A DNA stretch of 11,943 nt from Chlamydomonas sphaeroides (GCA_001662425.1 BDDC01002571.1:1-11943), one strand, 5' to 3'. Shown: positions 1-8,503, numbered from the stretch's first letter. Translations and numbers: made by a program. Notes: generated by a model not told the origin, from the letters alone.

Positions 1-366
1 TGTGTAGGTACGTTTGCGTCGCGTCGCGAACCGGGCGTGCTGTGCTGGGGCCGTGTTGTGTTGCGCGAATACTCGTCAGCTTAGAGCGTGCGCGCGCGCC
101 GGCGGGTGCTGTGGCCTGCCTTCGACACCGACAACATCTAACAAGGTCTTCACATATCCGTATGCGGGTTGGGACGGGCCGGGATGTCAAACCTGCTTAT
201 GGCGGCGTTTGGGCTTCGTTATGCCAATCCCCCAGGGCGTGTGTCGGGTATATGTTTATGATTACGAACACGCACACCGCACATGGCGGGCAGGGTTGGG
301 AGCAAGGCGGGCGGGGATGTGGCAGGGGGAAGCGGGGGCCGCCTAAACACACACGCAAAGCCCCAC

Positions 367-1945
367 CTCGGCCTTCTTCTGCTCCAGCGGCTCCCGCAGC
401 GGCCGCTTTAGCTCGGCCGTGTACATGAGCATCTCGCGCACGGTGAGGATAGGCAGCAGCGTGTCAAACTGCAGGTTTGGGGGTGGCAGGGGAAGTCAGG
501 GAGGGTGCGGCGGCGGGGTAGGGCGCCAGGAGCCGACGCCGCCGCCCCAACGCCTCCACAGCAACCAATCCTGCACCCCTGAGTCAAGCCGCGCCTGTTC
601 CACGTATCCGCAGTATCGGCGGCGGTACGCGATGGACGGCTCCACGCCACTGAATAGCAGCGTGCCCGTGATCTTGCCCTGCGGGGGTGGCGGGGGAAGG
701 GAGGCGTGGGGTTTCGAGGCGTGTGTGTGTTTCGCTGCGGGGCCCAATGGTGTTCGAGGTGGTTTAAGGCGGGCAGGGGCGCAGAGGAAGTGGGGCGGGC
801 TCCGCACACCTGGACATTGGCGCGGCGTGAGTAGGCAGCAAGCAGGGAGGCAGTGCGGCAGCTGAGGCTGCAATCTCGAAAGGAAATTTGGCAACCCCAG
901 TGAGCAACGCGAACACACGATTTCCACACGCAGCAAGTCGCCAGGCTCCTGCGGCTCCCTGCCCGCGGCATGGTTCCCGCAGGCTGGCCCCGCTACGCAG
1001 GCGTGCCGCACGCGCATACACACACACGTTCCTCCCCTTCCACCTCCCCTCCGCCCCCCCGTCCCTCACGCCCCCGCACCTGCGTCTTCCTGCCGGCCAG
1101 CAAGTCCAGCAGGGTCGTCTTGCCGCTGCCAGAGGGGCCCATCTGCCGGGCGTGGGGGGTGCCATTGGCGGCAGTGAAGCTGCCGTCAGCTAGGTAGCGG
1201 TGAGCACAGGGCTCAAAGACCGATGCTCATCTCAGCGGGGTAGCGGTTTGAGCTCTCGAAGGAGGGCCTGATGCGGCTGAGGCCGAGTAAGGACCGGCCG
1301 CCGCATCCGTGCGAATCCGCCGCGCCCGCGCCGCCAATGCGTATCGGCGGCAAGTGCGCACAGATGGCGCGGGCCGTTCGCCGTCCGGCGACTATCCCCG
1401 AAATTGACTCAACATTCCGCAGCCAGTGGTCAACAGGTTAAAGGTCAACGCACCAGCGCGCTCATCTGGCCCGGCTCGAAGACGGACGTGACGCCGTTGA
1501 CCAGCGCGATTTCGGGCCGGCTGCCATCGGCTGCCTTCTTGTTGCTGACGACCGAGAACGACATATCCTGGTGGCAGAGAGGAGGGGGGATGAGGAGTTT
1601 GCGTGGGGCTGCGGTAGGCGGGCCGAGGCCGGGCCGCGTCGCGGGGGCGGGGGGTAAAGCATCGGGGCGTGTCTAACTTTTAACTTGGCGGCACGCAAGT
1701 CGCACATGCACCCCAAACGTAGTATTCGCAAATAATGAAGTTGAATAGGTATCAGCTCAGGCCTCGCGGGTGGCTTTGACAGCCAGGTGACGCTTGACCA
1801 AGCGGCGATGACGCTCGCTGAATTCTAAGCGCCTCGCCTGCAGCGTGATAGTTACGCGTTGCGACATGTTGAGCGTTGTCTGTCGGCTCACAGCTGGCTT
1901 TATGGGCCCGGCTTCCATATCGATTGGTGGTAAGCTCGCCATCAT
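367..1945 (-). CDS. ABCG-family ABC transporter, 5' part (nucleotide-binding domain), runs off the left edge
   Basis: Five exons on the minus strand join in phase 0: 1945-1838, 1567-1454, 1142-1080, 678-595 and 468-367, giving about 157 residues. Visible features are a strand reading VTITLQDMSFSV (about residues 31-42), VNGVTSVFEPGQMSAL before the P-loop, Walker A GPSGSGKTT (76-84, catalytic Lys82), LLDLLAGRKTQ, then GKITGTLLFSG, GYVEQ with the Q-loop Gln123, and FDTLLPILTVRE. This order and spacing is diagnostic of ABCG (white/brown complex) transporters, which couple ATP hydrolysis to export of lipids or other hydrophobic compounds across membranes; the substrate here is unknown. ABC signature, Walker B and the membrane domain must lie left of position 1. 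The donor after 367 (GTGGGG) opens an intron of at least 366 bases. The four right-to-left exons from 1567 on are strong; the first exon (ATG at 1945, in-frame stop upstream at about 1972) is inferred from phase and family fit. Two introns (1837-1568 and 594-469) begin with GC instead of GT. Half- or full-size cannot be decided. Confidence 0.88.
469..594 (-). other. GC-AG intron splitting the transporter's Q-loop region
   Basis: On the minus strand the exon ends ...GTGGAACAG and the intron begins GCGCGG, ending in a pyrimidine-rich stretch and CTGCAG before TTTGACACG. Splicing here gives GYVEQ-FDTLLPILTVRE, which aligns without gaps to the usual ABCG spacing (GYV-x-Q-x-D-x-L-x-P-x-L-T-V-R-E). 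The two alternative GT donors would either delete VEQ (GT at 604-603) or insert six residues, ARLDSG (GT in GTGCAG a little downstream). The non-canonical GC donor is therefore preferred on family alignment. Confidence 0.7.
1568..1837 (-). other. Probable GC-AG first intron of the ABCG gene
   Basis: The proposed first exon ends ACGCTGCAG followed by GCGAGG; the acceptor is TGCCACCAG at 1576-1568. The join yields VTITLQ-DMSFSV, matching the first beta-strand seen before the P-loop in ABCG proteins. The competing GT donor (GTAACT, a few codons earlier) would remove that strand. This rests on the first-exon assignment, so it is less certain than the 594-469 intron. Confidence 0.5.
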
Positions 1946-2034
1946 TGCGCGCCTACTTCTCACAGAGCTTCAGTCGTGGGTGAAGGTACAGTCGAGGTGC
2001 GCGGCGCTGGACCGGCCCCACGGGCCCACATTTC

Positions 2035-2069
2035 CTCCAACCGAACGTAGAAGTCGTACGGCGTACGGC
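2035..2069 (+). repeat. Short diverged direct repeat, copy 1
   Basis: Thirty-five bases beginning CTCCAACCGA and ending ACGGC match 3587-3621 with a few substitutions and small gaps. This copy lies left of the 2290-2442 repeat, whereas its partner lies right of 3188-3415, so the blocks are not one simple tandem duplication. Confidence 0.55.
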
Positions 2070-2289
2070 AAAGTAGCCGGATGTCAACCAGCGCTCCTAA
2101 GCTGTCATCCACCCGTCAGACCCTTGGCGTCATTTCCTTCCTGAAACCCTGGGTAACCCCGAAATTGCACGGCCTATGCATAGCATTATGCAGGCGCAGC
2201 TTGTAAGCACGTGTAAGCACTGGCAAGGTGAAAACAGACGAGGTGTCCCCAGTGATCTTCCGGCAGGATGGAGGGGCGTACCTCCCATC

Positions 2290-2442
2290 CAGTCCTTCGT
2301 CTGGGGCTGCCGGCCGCCCACGTCAATCAGGCTACTTCAGCTTGAGGCGTTTGGCGCAGGCGCCACCTACCCTATCAACTTTCGCCATATGCCATTTGCC
2401 GGCGCTTGTCCGGGACGCGACCCTGGTCAGGTCCCTTCACCC
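2290..2442 (+). repeat. Diverged interspersed repeat, copy 1
   Basis: The segment opens with CAGTCCTTC and contains GGGGCTGCCGGCC, then a CTTCAG...GAGGCGTTTG block and an end matching GCCATA..GCC, GCCGGCG, CGACCCTGG and TTCACCC. The same blocks occur in the same order in 3188-3415, which carries about 75 extra bases in the middle. The match continues at the translated level in one plus frame (WGCRPP....LLQL.AF), so this could be a decayed coding fragment of a mobile element. That reading is inference. Confidence 0.65.
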
Positions 2443-2863
2443 TTCTGTTCACCCTAGTCCCTTAGCCCTTACATGAAGGACCTGGCTATCCCAGGTAATC
2501 ACAGACGCTCATTGGGCGTCGGGACGGAATGGCACCGCGCTAGCCTGCGCCAGCGGCCTGACAGCAGAAATAGCGAGGGCCACCACCGTAAGCAGACGCC
2601 ACCACCGCATCCAGCCGTATCCGGTGAGCGAGGCTCTGCTGCAACGCATCGCCAGGTTCCCCTAACCCGCAACGTCAAAAGTTTCATTGTAACCACGAAC
2701 AAAAACGCAATACAAAAAGCCCAGACGCCACATTCCGAAGCGTAACACGCCCTCGCAGCAAGAGGCGTAAATTATGAAAACAACGGATTGGCAAACGAGC
2801 AATCGCGCGACCTGCGCAAGGGCGTGGCCAGCCGGCCTCCTCCTCGCCCGGAAAAGGCTATCC

Positions 2864-2886
2864 CCTGTAACGACACGCCTTACAGG
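2864..2886. repeat. Perfect 7-base inverted repeat containing TGTAA on both strands
   Basis: CCTGTAA (2864-2870) and TTACAGG (2880-2886) flank a 9-base spacer. TGTAA, the volvocine polyadenylation motif, is therefore present on each strand. No gene ends nearby, so a function is doubtful and this may be chance. Confidence 0.4.
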
Positions 2887-3187
2887 CTTATTCTAGCTCT
2901 CGGGGCTTCCCCTTCGAGCTTCCCCTTTCTTGGCCTCTGTGCCGGGCACAAGGTCCTGTATGCCCCCTATTGGGTGCGGTACAAGTGGATGGCTCGGCCC
3001 CAGGAGGGGCCTCCTGCTCGGCCCCTCCGATTGTATCGGGGTCTCTTGACTCCACCCTGTTAGGACGTTTACTCTACATCCCCGGACCGTGCCCTGTGCC
3101 ATGCAGGCGAGGGCAGGCGGGACTTGTTCCATTTTCAGTCGCGGCGCTGGGACAGAAAGGTAGCTCCATCCGGAATGGGGAAAGGGC

Positions 3188-3415
3188 CAGTCCTTCATGT
3201 GGGGCTGCCGGCCACCCCCGCCAGTCGGGCTCCTTCAGTTGAAGGCGTTTGACTCAGGAGGCCAAGGGCAGAACTGGAAATGGGTTTGTGCCGGGAGTTG
3301 GGGTGATTCCCCCTCCTCTCCTGTTTTGACGCAGACCCACCACCCCATCGACTCTCGCCATACGCCAAAGTGCCGGCGTCTGTCTGGGTCACGTACGACC
3401 CTGGGCCTTTCACCC
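3188..3415 (+). repeat. Diverged interspersed repeat, copy 2 (with about 75-base insertion)
   Basis: This is the partner of 2290-2442. The first about 70 bases and the last about 75 bases match with scattered substitutions. The centre, about 3262-3337, has no counterpart in copy 1 and is either an insertion here or a deletion there. The copy sits at the start of a 191-codon plus-strand open frame (3197-3772) that shows no recognisable domain. Confidence 0.65.
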
Positions 3416-3586
3416 GGGACATGGCACGCTTGCGTCGAAGGCAAGGCTGGTACCCCGCCCACTGGCCTCGCGCCAGCACACATCTACAGCCGCCATCGCA
3501 ACAGCCGCCGCCCAGCCAGCCAGGCACGGCCAGGAGGCCGGGCCCGCCCTCGCTACTTCTTATACTTCGTTACACCCCACACCGTT

Positions 3587-3621
3587 CTCCAACCGAGCGT
3601 GGAAGAAGCACGGCATACGGC
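3587..3621 (+). repeat. Short diverged direct repeat, copy 2
   Basis: Partner of 2035-2069. Shared blocks are CTCCAACCGA, CGT, GAAG and ACGGC.TACGGC. It probably belongs to the same family of repeat debris as 3188-3415. Confidence 0.55.
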
Positions 3622-4012
3622 GGTGGAGCTGAGGCATCATGGGAAGATCCAAGGTGTAACAACACCCCGGCCGTATGGCATGTTCGTAGCCGGCATCGTT
3701 GCAGCCTATGTAGCGCGCACAGGCACCTCGGTCAGTGTCAGGGCTTCAGGGGGAACAGCGGGGAGCGATTGACGCGTTGATCCCTGCAGGGCAGACCCTC
3801 CCCTGGCCAAGCGGTTCATCGTTGAGAGCCCCGGCGCATGCACCTCTACGGTAAAAACGAAGAACGGTGTTGTTTGGCTCACTCCTGCCTTGCTCTTGCT
3901 TTAGAAAATCGAATACCCGAATCCCGGTACATACTACCAAAAGCACTCTCTACCGTAGAACTGCTTGGCCACTGGCGCGGGATGTCGTGGGTAGGAGCAA
4001 GGCTGTGCCGAC

Positions 4013-4048
4013 ACATGTTGGCATGCTGACACATGTCGGCATGCTTGC
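4013..4048 (+). repeat. 18-base direct tandem repeat, two copies
   Basis: ACATGTTGGCATGCTGAC (4013-4030) is followed directly by ACATGTCGGCATGCTTGC (4031-4048), with three differences. Each unit contains ACATGT and GCATGC palindromes. The location is about 1 kb upstream of the FHA gene. It could be a small tandem duplication or paired binding sites; the sequence does not decide. Confidence 0.75.
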
Positions 4049-5012
4049 ATCGCCCAAGCGGCTTGCTAACCACAGGACACTGACCAAGGGGCACCGCTTT
4101 CCTGCCCCGTCCAACAGGTTCGCTCCTGGTTGCACGCGGGGACGGGATTCGCCACCGCGCCAGCGGCTCTGTAAGCGTCAGTATAAGGCCCGCCTCCTGG
4201 CGCTCACGGCCGCAACCAGGAGGCAGCCCTCCTGGCGCAACTGCAGGGCGCCACTACCGACTGCCGATCAGGAGGACATGCTACTGATTACGCCACTCAC
4301 CGATGGCGGCTAGGCGTGACACCATTGAATCGACCACTCTTGAGAGTGTTCATATCATACATTAACCCCATCCTGGCATCCTTCTGGTTGTAATTGGAAA
4401 CCCCATCCAGGCTCTACAGAAGCCCGGACCCAAGGGGAAATCGCCAGGTCGAACGCCACTTGGACAGCCTACGCCTTTGCGCCTCTACTTCAGGGATGGC
4501 AACTCAGAGGGTGGGGACGTGTAGGCAGATACGGCATCGAGGGCGCGGGAGATTGACCCCGCCAAACCCCATAGCGCTCCGTGAGGCAAAAGCTTCCTTA
4601 GTCCGGAAGCCTGCCATAGCCGAGCAGCCTCGGGACCCCAAAGGGGGTGCGGTCCTTGCCCCTTGTGCGTCGCAATACAGCAAGGCGCTCTATGCGCGCG
4701 CAACATGTTGCAAAGCTCAGGAGCGGCACACGTCCCGAGGGACCCCCGTGGGGAACGCGGGGAAATGTTTGAAATCACACGCCAAAACACGCCAACATGC
4801 CACATACATCCAAGGCCCCTGCCGAAACTTATCGCTTTGCTGAAGTACAGTCGCGTGCAAAGTGCCATAGCTAGTCGCTCCTTCGGCAAGTCGGCTTTCC
4901 TGGCCCTCGCAGCTTGGAAGCAATTTCTTATCACCCTCTTACCTAGCGAACACAAGCGAAGGGCGAATAGGGCACCTGTTATTCGCGCTGAGGATCCTGC
5001 CGAGCTGCCGAA

Positions 5013-6377
5013 ATGGAGCAGCCGGGCCCGAGCGGCATCACCATTTCTCCAGACGACCCGCGGCTGCAGCGATGTGGCTTCGCAAAGCTGCAGGGCTCGG
5101 GCGTCGAGTTCTTCATCCGCAAGTATGAAGTCACCATGGGCCGCAACAGCAAGAACAGCACGCTGGACCTCGTGGTGCGTAGCTGGCATGCCTCCGGGCG
5201 GCGGGAAGCAGGCAGGGAAGCCTCGGGGTCAACAGGCAGGGCGGGGCAACGGTGCGGGGGACAAAGCTCGTTAGTAACCCCGCGGCCCCCCGTGCAGCTC
5301 GGTGATAGCACAACGCTCAGTCGGCAGCACGCGCTCATCCGCTTCAACTTTGACGCCAAGGTCTTCGAGTTAGTGGTGCTGGGCAAGAACGGCGTCACGC
5401 TGGAGAGCGGCGGCGGCGGGGCGCAGCTGCTCACGCCAGGTGTGGTACTTGAACGCCGCCGACGCCTGTCCACCCGGAGCCTCGAAGCTGGGCGACGATT
5501 GTTGTGCAGCGCAGCTGCCAATCGGTGACCAATCGGAGGCTCGGCGAGCAGCCGGGCGGCCACGCGTGGCTCCCCTTCGCCGCTGCACCTCCCTCCTCTC
5601 CCTCTGCCATCGTTCGCTCTGGCGCCCTCACCAAGCCACCGCCCCCGCTGCAGCCGCTCATGGGGGCCGCATGCGAGCTGTCCGGCCAGCGAGCGCAGTC
5701 CCCGCAACACCAGCCAGCTCGGCATTCCGTGTCCGTGCTTATGCTCCCTCCTGGCCCCCCGCCACCGCCAGCCTAGCCAGCCGGGGCCTTCCCATCCCCC
5801 TGCAGTGGCGCGGGCCGAGCCCCATGCGCAAGCTCCCTCAACTGCCGCCGCCGCTCAGGCGAGCCCTCGGGGCTCCCCCGCTGCCTCCCTGCCCCGCTCC
5901 CACCCCTGGCTGCCCGCCGCAGACTCGCCGCCCGCGCCGCTGCGCTCGCGCGACGTCCTGCTCATGGGTGAGCGCCGCTTCCACTTCCTGCTGCCGCGTC
6001 AGCAAAATGGCGGCGGCCGCAAGCGGCGGCGCCTCAACACCCCCACGCCGCCGCCGGGCGCGCTGTCCGAACCCGCCGCCGGCGGCCCCGCCGGCGCGCT
6101 GCCGCATCAGCCCGGCCCAGGGCCCGCGACAGCGCCGGCTGGGGTGCAGGCGCCCGTGGCGGCCGGCGCGCTGGCGGAAGCGGCGGCGGCGGTGCAGGCG
6201 CCCGTGGCGGAGATGGCGGCGGCGGCGGAGCCGCCGGTGCCGGAGGATGAGGCGGCGGCGGGGCCGGTGGCGGCGGATGACGACGATGCGCTCATCTCGG
6301 CGGGCCCTTTGTCGTACGACAATGGGGAGACGTACGGGTACGGCGGAGGCGACGACGGATTCCCGACGGGTTTCTGA
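5013..6377 (+). CDS. FHA-domain phosphothreonine-binding protein (FHA2 / Fhl1-like)
   Basis: Three exons, 5013-5174, 5298-5439 and 5923-6377, join in frame (donors GTGCGT and GTGTGG, acceptors GTGCAG and CCGCAG) to a complete 252-residue protein. An in-frame TGA at 4989-4991 supports the ATG at 5013. The FHA domain spans about residues 22-127: FAKLQG, GRNSKNSTLDL (Gly43, Arg44), TLSRQH (Ser62, His65), ELVVLGKNGV (Asn85) and, after the second intron, DVLLMGERRFHFLLP. These are the conserved phosphopeptide-contact residues and the final beta strands. The pattern resembles plant FHA2 and the FHA of Fhl1/FOXK forkhead proteins, but no forkhead DNA-binding domain is present. The tail has a basic RKRRRL patch (134-139, NLS-like), an Ala/Pro/Gly-rich stretch, a DDDD run and a Gly/Tyr-rich end. 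A nuclear role in phospho-dependent transcription or ribosome-gene control is inferred from relatives. The splice joins are confirmed only by phase and domain continuity. Confidence 0.92.
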
Positions 6378-6873
6378 GGCGGCACGGACTCGCGCGGCTT
6401 GCGGCTGCGTGCTGTTGTGTCGGCGGGTGGTGGCGGCTGCGTGTGGAGATGCAGGAACCCAGAGCAACACGACGCGCGCGACATGCCCCGGGTTGATGTG
6501 TGTGTGTGCTCTAATGTTAGCGTGAGCGGAGGGCGACAGGGCGCACTGACACGTGCCGCTGGGGCATTGGGCCGCTGGCGTCCGGGGTGTTCCGGGGGCA
6601 GGGTGGCGGCAGCGCGCGTTGGCGAGGGCGCGTTGAGTTCGCAGCGTCGTTGCGGGGTCGCAGGGCCTTCACTTCCACGCTGGTTCCACAGTGAAAGGGC
6701 CTTGACTACTGGCGCGCGGGGCGAATGCTGTGGTGCTGGGCCTTGCAGTGAGAGCGTGCAACAACTTGTGTGCGGAGCAGTGAGGCCGATTCTCCTCGGG
6801 AGTGCGCCGTGTCGGGGCCTGGGCTCACAGGCCGTGTGGTCGGGGCTGCAAGGTTGCTGCATCAGGCCAGGGC

Positions 6874-6878
6874 TTACA
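6874..6878 (-). promoter_or_regulatory. Candidate polyadenylation motif TGTAA for the minus-strand gene
   Basis: This is the only TGTAA on the minus strand between 8503 and the FHA stop. Used as the signal of the gene ending at 8504, it would imply a 3'UTR of about 1.6 kb, which is long. TGTAA is the established signal in Chlamydomonas and relatives. Its use here is inference. Confidence 0.35.
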
Positions 6879-7650
6879 AGAGCCCGGGCTTCACAGGTGC
6901 GGGTGTGCAAGGCGCGGGCCTCCTGTCTGCTCCCCGGTCCCGCCGCCTCCCAACTCTGCGAGCAGCTCGCTCCTCGGAGCAGTCACGCACGCCCGTGCGG
7001 TCGTTGGCCAGGGGTGCCCTCAATCCGTATCTTGCGGAGGACACAGACACTGTGACAAGGAAACAGACGTCAAGGACGCACAGAGTGCAGCGCCCCATGC
7101 AGCCCAGCAGCGCAACGGGGCGCCTCAGGCGCCACACCTCACCCAGCGGCATGCAGCGGTGGCCTGGGCGAGGGACAACGCGCTCGCATCTTCATCTCCC
7201 TCGCCACCTCATAGACAGGAGGACAGCCACGGCCAGCGGACTGCCGCACACGGCCGCCGCTCCCGGGCCGGCGCTAGCATCCTCGCGTCCCTCACCACCT
7301 GCCGCACTCGGCCACCTCAACCCACCAACCAAACAGTGCACAGCGCGGACCTCCTCGCCCAGCCCTCGCAGCGCCCCACCCGCGCTTGGGGCGCTCAGCC
7401 CTCTCCCTCCACACAGCCCACTCAGCCCACCCGCTCCACCTCCATACTCCAGGGCCCCGTTCCCATGCAGACACAGGCTCCCTCCGCAGCCCGGACCCCT
7501 GGGGGCTTACGCCACGCGGGAAGCTTCTGGAGGCAGCCAGCCCTGCCCCCTACCAAGGCGCCTCGCGGCGCCAACACATGACACGCGCCCTCTGTCGCGC
7601 GGGGCGCGAGCCTTCGGCCGCTCGCCGCGCGTGAGCGCCGAAGCCCTGGG

Positions 7651-7746
7651 CTCCTCCTCATGGTGCTCCTCCTCCTCCTCCTCCTGCACCTACTCGTCCA
7701 GTTCCTCCTCTTGTTCTTCCTCCTGCTCGCCCTCCTCCTGCTCCAC
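7651..7746. repeat. TCC/GGA trinucleotide-type simple repeat
   Basis: A nearly pure pyrimidine strand of CTC/TCC/TTC triplets. Read on the minus strand it encodes a Glu/Gln-rich run that ends at a TAG (7692-7690), but no upstream exon with splice support was found. Simple-sequence DNA is the safer call. Confidence 0.75.
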
Positions 7747-7985
7747 AGCCGCCCTGCATTCCTTCCCCCTTGCGGTGAGTGTGCGACTGCAGCGCCAGCG
7801 CTAACCCGGGGGCGGCGGCCGTGCGGCAGCCCGCTGGCCGCGGCTGGCCTACCCTGCACAGGCGCCACCTGGCCCTCGCCCTGCCCTGCAGCGGCTGCAT
7901 GCATGCCCCGGGGCTGGAACAGCCGGCTGGGAGCCGGCGGCTGGGGCAGAGGCTGTGACGTAGGGCGGCAGCGTCGCGGCGCTAG

Positions 7986-8055
7986 CGTGGCTGTGGTGGC
8001 GGTGGCAGTGGTGGTAGTGGTGGCGGCAGTGGCAGCGGTAGCGGTGTCGGCGATG
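7986..8055. repeat. GTGGCG/GGTAGT-type minisatellite
   Basis: Repeated GTGGC, GGTGGT and GGCAGT units form a degenerate short tandem array on the plus strand. It merges rightward into the G-run block at 8058-8087. No coding role is evident. Confidence 0.7.
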
Positions 8056-8057
8056 GC

Positions 8058-8087
8058 GGGGTGGCAGGGGTGGCAGGGTGGCGGGGG
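8058..8087 (+). other. Canonical G-quadruplex motif
   Basis: Four G-runs (8058-8061, 8067-8070, 8076-8078, 8083-8087) are separated by loops of 5, 5 and 4 bases. In a plus-strand FHA 3'UTR the RNA would carry the G-rich strand; in the minus-strand transcript it would be C-rich. Confidence 0.7.
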
Positions 8088-8430
8088 TGGTGCTGCATAT
8101 GAGCTTCATGACGGCACTGGTGACCGCCCTCGGCGGCAAGCCAAGGCACAGAACCGAGCCACACAGCTGGCGCGGCGCAGACCTCAGCGGCGTCAGCGTT
8201 GAGGGCGGCGGCCGCCCTCGGCGGCAGTCGGTGCGATGGCGGCAACGGCCTCGGCCTCGGCGGAGCTGGCGAAGAGATGGCTGTCTCTGGTCGGAAAGAG
8301 CACGGCGGCGATGCCGGCGGCAGTGGCCGCGGTCGAGACGGGCGGCGCCGAAGTGCATGGCACGCCGGCTAGCGCGCCGCCGGCATGGCATGGGTCACGC
8401 TCCTTCGAGTCATGGGTAGATGAATGGGTA

Positions 8431-8435
8431 TGTAA
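8431..8435 (+). promoter_or_regulatory. Candidate polyadenylation motif TGTAA for the FHA gene
   Basis: This is the first TGTAA on the plus strand after the FHA stop at 6377, and none occurs earlier. It lies 69 bases from the stop of the opposing gene. Use would give a 3'UTR of about 2.07 kb. A variant signal nearer the stop codon is an equally reasonable alternative. Confidence 0.35.
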
Positions 8436-8503
8436 AGCAAACACGGGCGGACGGGACGGGCGGGCGCGCAGCGCCGCGCGCAAAGCCGCCGTCGGCCGCC
8501 GCC

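Larger units (their letters stand above)
1946..5012. other. Divergent intergenic region with degenerate repeats, no supported gene
   Basis: The region separates the start of the minus-strand transporter (1945) from the plus-strand FHA gene (5013), so it should contain both promoters. Base composition is visibly less GC-rich than in the exons, with A-rich patches around 2690-2790. Many short frames are open, but none shows a recognisable domain, splice-compatible neighbours or consistent third-position bias. It holds two pairs of diverged direct repeats (2290-2442 with 3188-3415, and 2035-2069 with 3587-3621), two TGTAAGCAC motifs (2202-2220), a small inverted repeat (2864-2886) and an 18-base tandem repeat (4013-4048). 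I could not identify a TATA box or a transcription start. Old, decayed transposable-element remnants are the most likely source of the repeats, but no enzyme motif is left. Confidence 0.7.
6378..8503. other. Convergent intergenic region / 3'UTRs with simple repeats
   Basis: The region lies between the stop of the FHA gene (plus) and the stop of the low-complexity gene (minus), so it should be mostly 3'UTR and spacer. TGTAA occurs once on the plus strand (8431-8435) and once on the minus strand (6878-6874). It also holds a GT run near 6498-6507, a pyrimidine-rich TCC repeat (7651-7746), a GTGGC/GGTAGT minisatellite (7986-8055) and a G-quadruplex motif (8058-8087). A long plus frame (6770-7804) is open but shows no domain and dissolves into Ser-rich simple sequence, so I do not call it a gene. 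Confidence 0.6.

Noticed and set aside
683..711. G-run cluster on the plus strand next to the 678 acceptor
   Set aside because: On the transcribed strand it is simply the C-rich pyrimidine tract expected before a 3' splice site.
3197..3772. 191-codon plus-strand frame in the intergenic region
   Set aside because: It begins inside a diverged repeat and shows no domain; it may be transposon debris, so it was kept only as a repeat finding.
4485..5189. 234-codon open frame on the minus strand
   Set aside because: Its first part is antisense to the well-supported first FHA exon, and the rest shows no domain or splice context.
4979..5725. 248-codon minus-strand frame over the FHA gene
   Set aside because: Antisense shadow of FHA exons 1 and 2; the FHA motifs are on the plus strand.
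5440..6525. 361-codon plus-strand frame overlapping FHA exon 3
   Set aside because: Wrong frame of the FHA exon, giving an Arg/Pro-rich product; the real frame is fixed by DVLLMGERRFHFLLP.
6770..7804. 344-codon open frame on the plus strand after the FHA gene
   Set aside because: No recognisable domain, no codon-position bias like the real exons, and its end is a Ser-rich translation of the TCC repeat. Long chance frames are expected at this GC content.
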